Assembly: GCA_963922205.1 (NCBI GenBank)
Contig: CAWUHX010000029.1
Coordinates: forward strand, 744,001 to 808,000
From: Romanomermis culicivorax
Lineage: Eukaryota > Nematoda > Enoplea > Mermithida > Mermithidae
Reading direction: 5' to 3'
DNA length: 64,000 nt
Shown here piece by piece: positions 34,439 to 45,830 of this stretch; position 1 is the stretch's first letter, and every line of letters begins with the position of its first letter. A program made the position numbers and the translations under genes. The notes beneath the pieces are model-generated. The model made no database searches and was not told the DNA's origin. It saw only the letters and a list, made by a program, of their open reading frames with translations.

Positions 34439-34848
34439 TCTAAATCTGACGTAATAGTGGTATCTTCGGTATCAATCCCAGACGGAATCCCGTTGAAACT
34501 ATCGGATTTTTTGTAGGCATCTACGATGTCCTCAAGTACCTGAGGCATTGGAGACGACAGTGGCCCACCTCCCGTTCCTTGCAAAGCTTTTTTATCCACA
34601 CCATTCTTTTTCTTTGCCAAACTTTTCAAATTCATCCATTTTTTCTTCACTTCGTCGACATTTCTTTTGTTGGCAGGATAACAAGAATTAACTTCGTTGA
34701 TGATGAATTCCCACGTTCGTTTCTTCTTCACTCGCATATCAGCGTCGTTGTGCTTGGCTTCTATAATTCCACGTTTTTCGATGCACATGTCCTTTAATCG
34801 TTCAATTTGGGCCGTGGTCCAATTATTACCTCGCTTTTTCTCACTCAT
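34439..34848 (-). CDS. Harbinger Myb/SANT-like DNA-binding protein, exon 1
   Basis: The start is taken at M of M-S-E-K-K-R-G-N-N-W (34848), because the trihelix Myb/SANT-like domain begins there. An ATG 69 bases further left in the gene (34917) is in frame but adds an unrelated leader. The domain runs about residues 8-85 with N-W-T, A-W-E-like R-T-W-E-F-I and V-K-K-K-W-M-N-L-K-S, as in the regulatory proteins of Harbinger elements. These bind transposon ends and help carry the transposase into the nucleus. The exon ends at donor GA|GTGAGT. Confidence 0.88.
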
Positions 34849-35322
34849 GTTAGCATTCGTAGTGAAGGAGTGGACGTTATTTAAGTGAAATGAAACATAT
34901 TGTGCATGATGCAACAATGCTGCGGACTACTTTTACGCGCTGTGTAAACTGAGTAGGCGTTTTTGATTCGCCGTAACCCCATAATACGATTTAAGATATA
35001 ACTTAAGTTATAACTTAACTTATTGATTTTTCGTATTGTGAAGATAATGGGAGTAAAACGTTATTCAAGATGTAACTTAAGTCAGTCTTAAGTTATAACT
35101 TCGCTGAGTTATGTCTTAAATCGTACCGGAAACTGACTCAAGTTATAACTTGGTAAGTTATAACTTAAGTCTAGAACTGACTTAAGTTATAACTTACGTA
35201 CCGGAAACCGGCCCCTGAGCTATGTATAGATGTTTCTAGTCAGCTAGATAGGCCCGCCAACCAACTGCAGGATGTCCAGCGGTTTTCAAAATGAAATTCC
35301 TTGAATTTACCAGGTTTTCCAG

Positions 35323-36067
35323 TGTCAGGGTTACTGTAAGGGTTGATGTGTACTTAAGCAAGTTGGGTTTTCGACTTTACTAATCTACAACTTACAACCT
35401 TCGTACAAACGTTGGTTCAACACGAAATGTAAAACTGGTGCAAAAACGCAAACGTAAAACGGGTGCGAAATTACACAACGTAAAACTCGGCGCGAGAATG
35501 CACAAACGAAATAACGGTCCAGTCGCGGGACGATTCTCATAAGGCAAAATTACTGACAGAATCCGGCGCGGGATTCAACTGCTGAGGTCGACGTAAAAAC
35601 CAAAGACTCGCGTAAGGGAAAATAACTGATGGAATCCGGTGCGGGATTCAACTATTTGGGTTGATGCGAAAAACCAAGACTGGCCATCTTTTTCAAAAAC
35701 AGGGTCTTCTTCCTCATCTCAGACCCACTTGACCCATATTTCAGACATGAAAAACACCCACAGTGGTCGGCGCGGACCATACTTGAGTTACTGTAGGTTC
35801 TGAAATCTACAGGGCGCCACAATTAGCCCTGTTATGCAAGTGTCCATAATTAGTGTTTTGAGATGTGGCCACTGTTTCCGTTGAAGTGTGCATAATTACA
35901 ATGAAAAGTGCTCGAGTGCACAAAACTCGTAATTCTAACGAATGAAAAATAGCTGTACAAAAACAGGTTTTAACCGGAATTTTTTGGAGGAAAACATGGT
36001 AAAATTTTCAGAAAATATACAGTACATAATTTTTCATAACTTTACATTTTTGTCACTCCTCGTGACA
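35323..36067 (-). repeat. Gypsy-1 3' LTR (coding sense)
   Basis: 745 bp, TG...CA, paired with 43676-44408. By eye about 3.5 % of positions differ, mostly transitions. This copy has about 14 extra bases near 35780 (GGCGCGGACCATAC). The left neighbour is CCAG. Confidence 0.9.
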
Positions 36068-36130
36068 TTCCCGTCCTTCAAAAAGCGGACGTCCTCATTC
36101 GCAGTCCAGGCCTCGATTTTTGGATGTGAA

Positions 36131-39100
36131 TCAGTTGTATAGATGGCACCATTTGTTGCCAGCCGATTTTGAACTGTTGATTGATGGACGAGTTGAGATA
36201 ATTGTACAATTTGGTGTTGAGGGTCGATTTTCCTGATATGTGACCCTTGAGTGAAAGGGTACTGTTTCGTTGATGTGGATCGTGAATTGCTTACCCTTTT
36301 CATTTTCGAGAAGGATATTTGGATATGAAATACCAACGATTTTAAATGGTCCATGTTGTTTGGTTATGAATTTTGGACATTCTAACCGTTTCATTGTATG
36401 TGTTTTCCGAAGAGCGTAGCCTCCAACTCCATATTGGGTGTCATTGGCGTTTTTATTGTATTGAGCAGTGTAATTCGATTGGGCTTCGTTGGTTGCTCTG
36501 TTCACTTTGTCAAATGCGGATGAAAGATAAGTTTTTACCCTTGTTAAGTAATCGTCTGGGTCAACCTGATAAGGAGACCTCGGGAAAAGGGTTTCTGAGG
36601 GCAATCGGGGCTTCCTGCCATAAATTAATTCGAAGGGGGAGAAACCCGTCGTTTTATTCACATGAGTGTTTATGGCGAAGACTGAAAAAGGGATGTAATC
36701 ATCCCAATCGTCGTGATGATCATCGACGAACATTCGCAGACGTGTGACGAGGGTTCGGTTCCCTCTTTCGACCTCACCATTGGGGCAAGGGTGTTAGGGG
36801 GTCGTATGTACCTTTCTGGTACTGCATAATCTTGTGATTTCTGTGAAAAGTTCTGATGTGAAATCAGAGGCCCGATCACAATGAATGATTTTGGGCGCAC
36901 CATGCTTACAAACGATTTGATTGACCAAAACAGAGGCTATAGTCTTTGCGGTTATATTTGGTACGGGGAAAGCCTCCATGTATTTTGTGAAATAGTGGAC
37001 GAAGACGACAATGTGCAAGTTTCCATTGATTGAAGGGGTGATAGGGCCAATGCAATCTAGCCCAACCCCCTCAAATGGTTCACTACTGAAGATAGGAACC
37101 ATCTTTGCCTTGATGCGATGTCTGACAGGTTTGTTCATTTGGCATTTTGAACATGTTTCACAGTATGATTTGACATCATTGTGCATTCGGAGCCAATAAT
37201 ACCAGTCTGCAATCAAACGTAAGGTTTTTTCAAAGGCGAAATGGCCCGCGAATTTTGAGTCGTGATGGGTCCTCATGACCTCATGACGTAGGGCTTTGGG
37301 AATGTAAAGTCGCTTTTTCCCGTTTGAGAGACGGTAGAGAAGCCCGTTTTCCTCACAATAGTGTTTTATGAGTTCGGAATTTCCATTCCTAAGATCCGTA
37401 AGGAGTTTGCAGGTGTCCGTATCTATCAGTTGAAATTCTGCAAAGTTTTTGGCCAATTCTTCCGCATCAGTGGCCTCATTTTCTAGACCTTGGATTGGGG
37501 CTTGGATAATGTTTATTGAGCCCTTACTTTCCGTTTTTTCAAGGTCTACTTGAACTACATTAGTCTCTGGATGAGTCTCTAAGGTATCGATATCAAAAGT
37601 GGGTTCAGATTTTGGATCAGGGAAACGCGAAACTGCATCAGCGTTTTGGTTGGCCACACCACGGCGGGGCCTGATATCCAACTGAAAGCCAGATAAGGCT
37701 AAACCCCAACGTGCAATACGAGGGGAGGGGTTCTCTTTGCTGAGAACCGCTTTGACGGCAGTGTGGTCAGTATGGACTATCACTTCTTGTTGAAACAAAT
37801 AAGCCCTGAAGTACTTGACAAATTCGACAACTGCTAGGGCTTCTAGTTCAGTGATCGGATAATTTTTCTCAGCAGGTTTTAGCCCACGGCTTGCAAAAGC
37901 AATGGGATGCTCAAGCATATCATCCCCAATTTGACTCAAAACAGCACCTATACCAAGCAGAGAGGGGTCTGTTTGTAAAACGAAGGCTTTTGAAAAGTCT
38001 GGATGAGCCAAAAGAGGGGCCCAAATGAGGCAAGTTTTGAGTGTCTCGAAGGCTGCTTGTTGCTCTGTGCCCCAGGCGAAAGGGGTATCCTTTTTCAATA
38101 ACTTTGTCAAAGGGCCGGCAAGCATAGAGCAGTCCTTTATGAAACCTCGATAATATGATGGAAGACTCAAAAATGACTTGACTTCCCTAACATTAGTCGG
38201 GGCAGGAAGTTGGGAAATAGCTTCAACTTTGCCAGGGTCTGGAGCTATTCCTTTCTCAGAGATTATGTGGCCCAGGTAGTGAACTTTAGTCTGCGAAAAC
38301 TTACATTTTTCGAGCTTCAATTTTAAGCCAGCGTTATCCATGCCGCTCAAAACAACGTCTAGACGAGCCAACATTTCTGCATGGGTCCGTGCGAATACCA
38401 AAACATCATCCAAATAAACAAGGCAATTCGACCACTGTAACCCCGAAAGTAAAACATCCATCAAGCGTTGAAAGGTTGCAGGGGCATTGCAAAGCCCAAA
38501 AGGCAGGTAGTTGAAGTGGTACTGCCCAGACGAGCAGTTGAACGCCGTTTTTTCCCGATCCTGGTCAGCAATTGGTATGCTGTAATAAGCGTTCGTTTGA
38601 TCTAATGTCGTAAAATATCGCATACCCCTCAAAGCATCAAAAATATCATCAATGCGCAGAAGGGGGTATGTATCCTTTTTGGTCACATTGTTCAGGCCTC
38701 GAAAATCAATGCAGAGGCGAAAACGGCCGTCCTTCTTTTTAACCAGGACTGTATTTGTGCACCAAGGGGAACTGCTCTTTGAGATTATCCCACTATTTTC
38801 CAGCTTTCTGATTTCTTCTTCAATCAAAGCCTTCTCTTTAGGGGCTGTTCGAAAAAGGGGTCTTTTCACTGGTGTGCTACCCTGTGTCTTAATTGAATGT
38901 TCCACCAGTGTTGTAGGACCAACATCCGCTTTTGTTTTGGCGTATAAGTTTGGATATTTAGCCAGCAGATCCAAAAGAAGTTGCTTTTCCGTTTCCGTAA
39001 GGTCAGAACCGGACAAATCTACAGTTTGGTTCAACCATTCTTTTATGGGTTTCTCCTTGACTGACCCATCTAGATTACCATTGTATGCTTCTTTTCTGGT

Positions 39101-39754
39101 TGCCACGTAACAGACCACAGAACCAATGCACATGTTCGGATACAGTGTGACTTCTGAGTTCAAGGGGTTCATTACTGAAATCCCCAGGTTGTGGTCAATG
39201 ACTGGACTCACAGTGGCAGCAAAACATACATGTAGTTTTTCTGCCACATTCAGTTCTGGGGAGAACTGGTCCATAGTCTCATTTCTGTAAAGATTTGAAA
39301 CAGGGACTGAAAATTCAGTCACACTTCTTGGGGTAAGAATGAGCCGTTCATTCATGTAAATGCCGCCTTGGTGGCGTAACGAATGATATTTAACTCTTGT
39401 GCAGGGTACAATTTCATTTTCCAATTTCACATATGATTTCTTGTTGTTTATAGCCCACTGTTTGAAGCGAAACAAGAAATTTGACCCCAGTAAAAGGTCC
39501 GCAGCACAGTTTTCTTGAACGAGTGCTGTGACTGTTTCGTTGATAGCACCAATTTCAATCGTGAGATAAACTGCACCCAAAACATGAATGCTCATGTTGT
39601 TGGCAGCTATAGGGGTCATATTCGTGGGTTCAATTTTAATATCACCCAATTGATCAATGATTCATTTGTCGACTAAGGTAAATGTAGCCCCGCAGTCTAC
39701 CATAGCATTGGCGGTAACGTTTTTGTTTACTCTAACCATAATATGGGGCGTTCT
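36131..39754 (-). pseudogene. Gypsy-1 Pol: protease, RT, RNase H, integrase
   Basis: Retropepsin: active-site loop D-C-G-A at 39697-39686 (D-T/S-G usual), then TGA at 39664-39662. A 951-codon open stretch follows from 39649: protease end with L-L-L-G-S-N-F; RT (about 265-435) with intact Y-L-D-D at 412-415; RNase H (about 555-665; T-D-P-S, E, T-D-H); integrase H-H-C-C finger (about 788-838) and core with D864 and a second D near 925. TAA at 36796-36794 falls just before the N-G-E-V-E-R glutamate; the same frame then continues to 36131, 64 bases from the LTR. The enzymes would copy and insert the element. Confidence 0.92.
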
Positions 39755-40875
39755 TCAATTTTCGCCACTCACATGGGTAGCATTATTCACCCATTCCATC
39801 AAAGGGGCACTAGAGGCCTGTGGATTTGGCACCATAATGTATTTATTTTGGGCTTCCAAATTCCTCAGATTGGCCAACTCCAAGAGGGCCTGCCCAAGGG
39901 TAGGAGTAACGGGAGGAGGAATTCGATTCCTCGGCTGCTCATACCTCGGCAATTGCCTGAGTCTTTTAGCACATCGAGAGACCCAGTAGCTAACATAGAT
40001 AACTCCAACCACAAAAGCTATTAGGACAGCCAAGTTTACCAACATCTGCAAGGGTCCTTTCAGCAAATTATTAAGTCCTTGGGCATGCTTTGATGTGACC
40101 CAACCATCACGTGTTCAAGGGCTTGACCAGCCCCTGAAATGCTATTACCGATGGCTTGTCCGGACCCAGCCAGAAATTCGCACACTGTCCCTGAGTGAAG
40201 GGACATTTCTGAGGTATAATTGACTAGTCTTTTGACCACAAGTTCCAAATCATGGGTCCGAAACATATAGCTCTTCAGAAACAATAGGCTAGTTGAAACT
40301 GCTGTCAACTGACCATGAAATATTGGCAGAGATTTGAAGTTGAAGATTGAGAAGTTTCCCTGCCAAACGACTTCTAAGGGTACCTTACTGACATGAATAG
40401 GACCCATTTCTGTTTGCCAAGTTTGGTTGATTTTGTAAGGGTGAATTGGCTGATGGTTGCAATCCACCCTTTGGCTAAAGGGTAGGAGATCCACACCTCC
40501 TGGGGAAACAAACATCAAGTCGTTTCCCAGTAAGACCGGCATGTATTCATAGCAGGTGCCATTGATTTTATGATTCTTGTAAATTCGAGAGGCATTCACT
40601 TGCCTGCAGGACCAAATTGTTATGGCCTCACCCGTGAACTGGGCAATAATGTCGGTTTGTTGGAGGAAGGCCTTTGCTCCTAGAGTAGGGTCTAGATGTA
40701 AAAATTGCCATATAAGATCCAAATGGCATTGGGCCTGTCTACATAGTTCACTCCACACGTTTTGAAAACTTTGCATTTCAAAATCAATCATTTTCAACGC
40801 CAAATAGTTTAGTTTGGCATTGATGGGGTCAGAATCTGTTAGATCAAATACAGGTGGAGAATTCTGACCCTCCAT
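39755..40875 (-). pseudogene. Gypsy-1 envelope-like glycoprotein, C-terminal part with membrane anchor
   Basis: Continues the ectodomain in a different frame (40875-40060), with at least four more N-X-S/T sites, C-pairs and W-rich stretches. A second frame change near 40075 leads into a segment of about 20 hydrophobic residues (about 40045-39980), then a basic R-C-A-K-R-L-R stop-transfer and a proline-rich tail, the layout of a type I membrane anchor with cytoplasmic tail. The tail is in the same frame as pol; only TGA at 39757-39755 separates them. Confidence 0.75.
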
Positions 40876-41669
40876 TTATACAAGGTTTGATTGATCTCGA
40901 TCACAACACTTTGTTCGGTGAGTAGCCCATTTGTGATATTAGGGCAACTTTTGTGAGAAAAATTTGATCTTTTAACAAAAAACGCAGCTTGCAAGTCATT
41001 AACGATGATATGATGACCCGTTTGTTTCACAATATAACTGTCTTTGTACTCAAAAGGGCATATAGATTCGAGGGTTGTTTCATTCCAAACAACCACTCCG
41101 TCTGATGCAACACAGTGGCCTGAACTGGGTTTGCAGCCCCCAAGATCACCAAGGGTGCTTAGCAGATTCGAATTATCCCAGGAGGCCACTTGCCCTTCCT
41201 CAATGATTAAATTCTCAACAGAACTGCAATGATCATTGCAACATCACCTATGTTCGACACTGAGCATATTTGCAGTTGACCAAAAGTTTGGAAGGGTCTC
41301 GTTCAAAGTTTGGCCCTTGTAAAGTTTTGAATACCAAAAAGTTTTGCATTCAAAAGGGGTGAGTGTTGCAAGTTTCGTATCATCACCCACAATACCTTTG
41401 GAACCGAAAAATCCCGTATTTGTACAAATTGTTCGAGTTCTGATGCTACACTTGAATGCTGGAGATAGCTTAGGGTGCCCACGAGGTACGAAAAGCTTAC
41501 CCATAGTTGTCAGAGGTTTCTCACCCACCATGGGTCTAACAAACAAAACAGTTTTAGGAATTTCGATTGAGTGACCACTTTGAGAGGTTCCACAAATTTG
41601 AAGTGAAGAGACTTTATTTATGCCCATAAAAATGGTGAAAAAAATATACACGCATTTTAAAGAAAACAT
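40839..41669 (-). pseudogene. Gypsy-1 envelope-like glycoprotein, N-terminal (surface) part
   Basis: ATG at 41669 starts a classic signal peptide: short polar start, about 12 hydrophobic residues, then small polar residues before a cysteine-rich ectodomain. There are at least five N-X-S/T sites and many cysteines, including a C-V-A-S-D-G-V-V-V-W segment that recalls class III-type glycoproteins of chuvirus-like negative-strand viruses; that relation is a guess. TGA at 41246-41244 interrupts it in frame, and the frame is lost at about 40850-40870. It would act as a surface glycoprotein if expressed. It stands between gag and pol. Confidence 0.75.
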
Positions 41670-42238
41670 ATGGGCGGTGGTGGCCTTTTCAATAGGGGCG
41701 TCAGCCCCAGTTCCGACGGTTTCCACACGTTCTTTTCCCCTGGCCACGATTTTTGTTGTGTCTGTTTGTACAAGAAAAGAAGAACCGTGGCCCATTTTGT
41801 CGATGGCCCTGTTGAGGGCTTCTTGGGCCGGTCGATTGGTTTCCTTGGCCCACGAGGTTTCGAGTGCGATTTCGACGTTTTCTCCTCCGGGCTGTCCGAG
41901 CCCGCCTGCACCTTGGGCCTGCACCCCTTACCGTTGATTGCCATTACACCCTGTAATGAAGAAAAAGCCCTTTTATGGGGCAGATAACTTTCTTGAGCTT
42001 CAAGCCTCTCACCAAGTCTGTCGAAGACAGGGGGCCTGTCGGATCCAGGGCCAACATCGGTTTTGCCCTTTTTCGGAATTTTATAGTCTTTGGGCAAGGT
42101 CAGTTTTTCAGCAGCCACCTGTTCGATCTCACCCTCGCTTAACAAGCCTTTGGACATAGGCTCATTCGGTTCGGGCATTGGCGGAATGGATGCTGGCCAT
42201 GCCCAATTTTCTGTCTCGTCGTTACTCCAGTCGGGGTC
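41657..42238 (-). pseudogene. Gypsy-1 Gag-frame C-terminal region
   Basis: About 193 codons continuing the Gag frame after the TAA. Proline/lysine/serine-rich, with two short P-P runs and no enzyme motif. It ends at TAA 41659-41657, ten bases after the ATG that opens the envelope-like frame (41669), so the frames overlap slightly. An 85-codon extension of the envelope frame also overlaps it. Function unknown; perhaps a late-domain or linker region. Confidence 0.6.
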
Positions 42239-42784
42239 TTATGCTAGTGACATGACCGGGCGTGTGACAGAACAATGATTTAAAGTGGTCATACCAGGGT
42301 CGTCACTATCCAGGAGATTGATAGAAAACCCATTATTGTGATTCTGACCATACTTTTGGGGGCAATATTTTTCCAAATGCCCTTTGTGTTTACATTTCCT
42401 AAATTCTATGGTAGGGCACTTATTGTGCTTATGTCCCACTTTTTTACAAAAGCGACATTTTGATTTACACTCAGAGGCCACATGGCCTTCTCGACTACAA
42501 ATAGAACATGAAGAAACCGTAGGGGAGTCAGAGGCTTTCTTGCAAGTATTAGCATAATGCCCCTTTTTCCCACATTCATAACATGTGACACTGTGATCTG
42601 AACGCCTCTGTTTTTCATTTTTACCATGATTTCGAAGTTCATCCAAAATTTTGTCAAACTTTTGGCTCAGCTGATCGACCTGATTTTTCAAAGGGTCGTC
42701 ATGTTGGACCGCTAAAACTGGTTCCCTGACAAACGAGGGATATGACATAGGACAGGGGACTTTGGCTTCGTCCCGCAACATTTG
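42239..42784 (-). pseudogene. Gypsy-1 Gag, nucleocapsid with zinc knuckles
   Basis: In frame with the capsid part. Three canonical C-X2-C-X4-H-X4-C knuckles (C-Y-E-C, C-S-I-C, C-R-F-C) stand close together; a fourth (C-K-H-K-G-H) lacks one cysteine. They would bind the genomic RNA. Ends at TAA (42241-42239), again with the frame open beyond. Confidence 0.85.
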
Positions 42785-43522
42785 TCATTCTATGAATACG
42801 GCTTCAGAAACGAGGGCAGCTAAATCAGGGTACTGTTTGTACTTGATGACACTTTGAATATCACTCAACAGACCCTCACCGAAAACGGGTTCAATTAAAT
42901 TCTTCCGTAAAGCTAGTTCAAAATTAGGATAGGCAAGCCAGCCCAATTTTTCGAGTTCCTTAAAGAAAGCCATTACTGTTTCAGTTCGTTTTTGTTTTCG
43001 ATCCCCCAAGATTTGATGATGAAACAGGGTGTCTTGAACAACAGGGAAGGCGTCCAGCAGAGCCCGTTTAAATTGATCGTAGGTCTGAGGAGGATTAGGG
43101 GAGTTGGAAATATTTTCGAATTTCACCAAGGCGTCCCCATCCAAATGGAATTCCAAAGATATAAACTTGAGGGCATCATCATCAGCTGTAATCCCCTTTA
43201 AAAGCATTTGTTTTTCAAGCTTCTTGGCCCATCCTTCAAAATTTTCAGAAGGCCTACCAGTGAAATGTGGAAAATCGCGATTTTTCGTGGACATTTCGCT
43301 CCTAAGATGTCCAATTCTTAACTCATTCAGACCCACTTCAGTAGTGGACACTTTTTGTGCAATTTGAGCTTCGAGCTCCCGCAGACGCCCATCCAAAACA
43401 GTGGCGAGAGCGTCCTGAACTACATGTCCCAATGGGTCTATAATTTGGTTGTGATGAGGCATTTTTTCGTTGAGGGTTTGTTCCCTAGTTTCACGCTCGA
43501 TGCCTTTAAAGACGTCACACAA
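42785..43522 (-). pseudogene. Gypsy-1 Gag, matrix/capsid part
   Basis: 245 residues from the ATG at 43522. The first 60 or so are helical and charged, then a Retrotrans_gag-like capsid with F-T-G-R-P-S-E-N-F-E-G-W followed by helices, ending in L-I-E-P-V-F-G-E and Y-P-D-L-A-A-L-V. It would assemble the particle. It ends at TGA (42787-42785); the same frame continues on the other side into the zinc knuckles, so the stop splits one Gag. Whether this is decay or a read-through stop is open. Confidence 0.85.
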
Positions 43523-43675
43523 CGTTTCTTTAGTTACAGTATACCGACCTGACTGTTTTGATGAAATTTTTGGAAGAGAAAAAAAAAGATTTGACCAAGA
43601 ATTATATAAATTTTTGTTTGGATAAGGCTAAAGAAAAAGTTTCTGGGTTCCCCTATTATTAGGTCACCACGTTTA

Positions 43676-44408
43676 TGTCAGGGTTACTGTAAGGGTTGAT
43701 GTGTACTTAAGCAATTTGGGTTTTCGACATTACTAATCTACGACTTACAACCTTCGTACAAACGTTGGTTCAACACGAAATGTAAAACTGGTGCAAAAAC
43801 GCAAACGTAAAACGGGTGTGAAATTACAAAACGTAAAACTCGGCGCAAGAATGCACAAACGAAATAACGGTCCAGTCGCGGGACGATTCTCGTAAGGCAA
43901 AATTACTGACAGAATCCGGCGCGGGATTCAACTGCTGAGGTCGACATAAAAACCAAAGACTCGCGTAAGGGAAAATAACCAATGGAATCTGGTGGAGGAT
44001 TCAACTATTCGGGTTGATGCGAAAAAAACCAAGACTGGCCATCTTTTTCAAAAACAAGGTCTTCTTCCTCGTCTCAGACCCACTTGACCCACATTTCAGA
44101 CATGAAAAACACCCACAGTGGTCTTGAGTTACTGTAGGTTCTGAAATCTACAGGGCGCCACAATGAGCCCTGTTATGCAAGTGTCCGTAATTAGTGTTTT
44201 GAGATGTCGCCACCATTTCCGTTGAAGTGTGCATAATTACAATGTAAAGTGCTCGAGTGCATAAAACTCGTAATTCTAACGAACGAAAAATAGCTGTACA
44301 AAAACAGGTTTTAACCGGAATTTTTTGGAGGAAAACATGGTAAAATTTTCAGAAAATATACAGTACATAATTTTTCATAACTTTACATTTTTGTCACTCC
44401 TCGTGACA
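43676..44408 (-). repeat. Gypsy-1 5' LTR (coding sense)
   Basis: 733 bp, the promoter-side LTR. It is followed (minus strand) by TAAACG and then the candidate tRNA primer site TGGTGACC. Transcription start and polyadenylation signals were not clearly recognised. Confidence 0.9.
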
Positions 44409-44412
44409 CCAG

Positions 44413-45285
44413 GTCATTTTTCCGGAATTTGAAAAAAACACTGGTGATGAGAGGATATCCTGAGCTAATTCGCTTTTTTGTATAAAACTTGAATATTAGT
44501 GATCTTGCGTAGAAACTATGCAAATCAACACGGGTTTGCTTTACGTGAGAGGTTTTCTTTTGATTTGACTTGAATTCCCCTTGAAAAAGCGATTTTCGGT
44601 TACCAACCATTCCTGTAATTGGGGGGAGGCAGACATGCCCCCTCCCACGTGGATTTGGGTGGGCATAGGCGAAATGCAGTAATACCGATTTGCTTATCTG
44701 AGAAAACGTTAAACGCGAAGTATTTCGGAAAGGAGAATCACGAGACTATAGTCAGTTTTTTATAAAATGCTTCCAGATACAAAAGTGACACAAATCAGTA
44801 CTGTCGTCGAAATCGTTTACATATCGGTCTTACTGTAAATTTTTTCGCTCGAGAAATCGCTAAAGGTTAGGTCAGTATGCTCACAAATTTCCAGTCCTTT
44901 ATGATATTTTGTTTATCAGAAAATCGCAAAAATGTGAAATACTACTTGCTTTCCACTTTCATTATTTGGAAGCATTTCAAGAAAAATAGACTATAGAATT
45001 TTCATTGAGACATATGAAAGAATGAGCTTCAAAATGATTCGCCATTTCTGACACATTTATACGTGGCCAATGCTTTTTTGACTTGCTTCAGATTTTATTT
45101 GCTATACGACGAAAACTGTAAACGTGTTTCGATTACGAAAAGATCGGCAAGTTCAATTTGAAAAGATCGTGTCAAGAATTCCAGTAGGCGTGGCTACTGT
45201 AGCAGTGAGCAGTTGTATTTTTTGTGTGTGATATTTTGTGAGCAGCGGCGTTTCTTAAGTTTATATCATAGTAAATCGAAAACCC
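44413..45285. repeat. Non-coding, with dispersed repeat
   Basis: The first bases continue the target sequence of Gypsy-1 (GTCATTTTTCC). At 44800-44970 is the repeat shared with 22741-22910. A short CCTGTAATTGGGGGGAGG near 44613 recalls a hAT-A end, but the rest of the element is absent. No gene. Confidence 0.4.
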
Positions 45286-45589
45286 CTGTAAAAAAGAAAT
45301 GTAGAATCTACATCAGATTTTTATTTTAAAAATGTATACTTGTTGAAATGACATAATGTTTTTATGTTAAAGCAACAACAATGCAAGTTTTGAAGAAGTC
45401 CTGTAGAGTCAACATGAAAGATTTATGTGCGAGTGAAAAAACTGACATAACAATTTTTTTTATGTTGGATCAACATGAAAATTCTGATTAACAAGTTTTT
45501 ATTTGTCCATCATTGAACATTGGTACAGTTGTTTTTTCCCTCAAATGGGGTCTTTTGAGGAAAAAAATTTGGAAATGAGGAAAGAAATT

Positions 45590-45830
45590 TTGGGGATGGT
45601 TCTCATTGTGGAAAAAATTTTGGGGAATGGAAATTCAAAAAGATGCGGTCCGGTGGACTTTAAAAGGTCAAAATCTCAAAATTTTCGGGCGCTTCGCCAT
45701 GCCGCTCATTGGTATAATAATCACTATTTTTTATCAGGCGCAGCCGTTAGCATATCTACTTCCACTTAATAATAAATGTTGAACAGTTTCTATTAATTGA
45801 ATTGACTTGTCTCATTTTCTAACAGACAGT
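45590..45830 (+). repeat. Single unit related to the 248-bp array
   Basis: GGTTCTCATTGTGGAAAAAAT, the GGGCGCTTCGCC hairpin relic and TATCAGGCGCAGCCGTTAGC follow the unit order at 16650-16950. A weaker second relic lies at about 46480-46570. Confidence 0.6.

Larger units (their letters stand above)
31445..35214 (+). mobile_element. PIF/Harbinger autonomous transposon, apparently intact
   Basis: Ends CTGCCGGTTTCCGG (left) and CCGGAAACCGGCCC (right) are a 14-bp inverted repeat with two mismatches at the tip, flanked by CTG at 31442-31444 and 35215-35217. The subterminal 200-250 bases at each end are packed with AACTTAAGTTATAACTTAAG-type units, likely binding sites. Inside are a transposase gene (plus) and a Myb/SANT-like gene (minus), convergent, each with two exons and no broken frame. 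The total of 3.77 kb is normal for animal Harbinger elements. Confidence 0.88.
35323..44408 (-). mobile_element. Gypsy-1: full Ty3/Gypsy element with an envelope-like gene
   Basis: A 9086-bp LTR element read on the minus strand, with two LTRs (35323-36067 and 43676-44408), TGTCA...TGACA ends and a 4-bp duplication CCAG at 35319-35322 and 44409-44412. Order in coding direction: gag, zinc knuckles, proline-rich gag end, envelope-like glycoprotein, protease, RT, RNase H, integrase. A primer-binding site (TGGTGACCTAATA from 43669, six bases inside the LTR) and a purine tract (GAAGGACGGGAA next to 36067) are in place. RT-RNaseH-integrase order identifies Ty3/Gypsy. About seven breaks (nonsense codons, frame changes) make it defective as read. 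Confidence 0.92.

Noticed and set aside
38652..39110. 152-codon plus-strand frame
   Set aside because: Exactly antisense to Gypsy-1 pol; composition follows from the opposite frame. Same for 36373-36747, 41620-41937 and 41670-41987.
41657..41924. 85-codon N-terminal extension of the envelope-like frame
   Set aside because: It overlaps Gag in another frame and its composition follows from Gag; the ATG at 41669 directly precedes a good signal peptide and is the better start.
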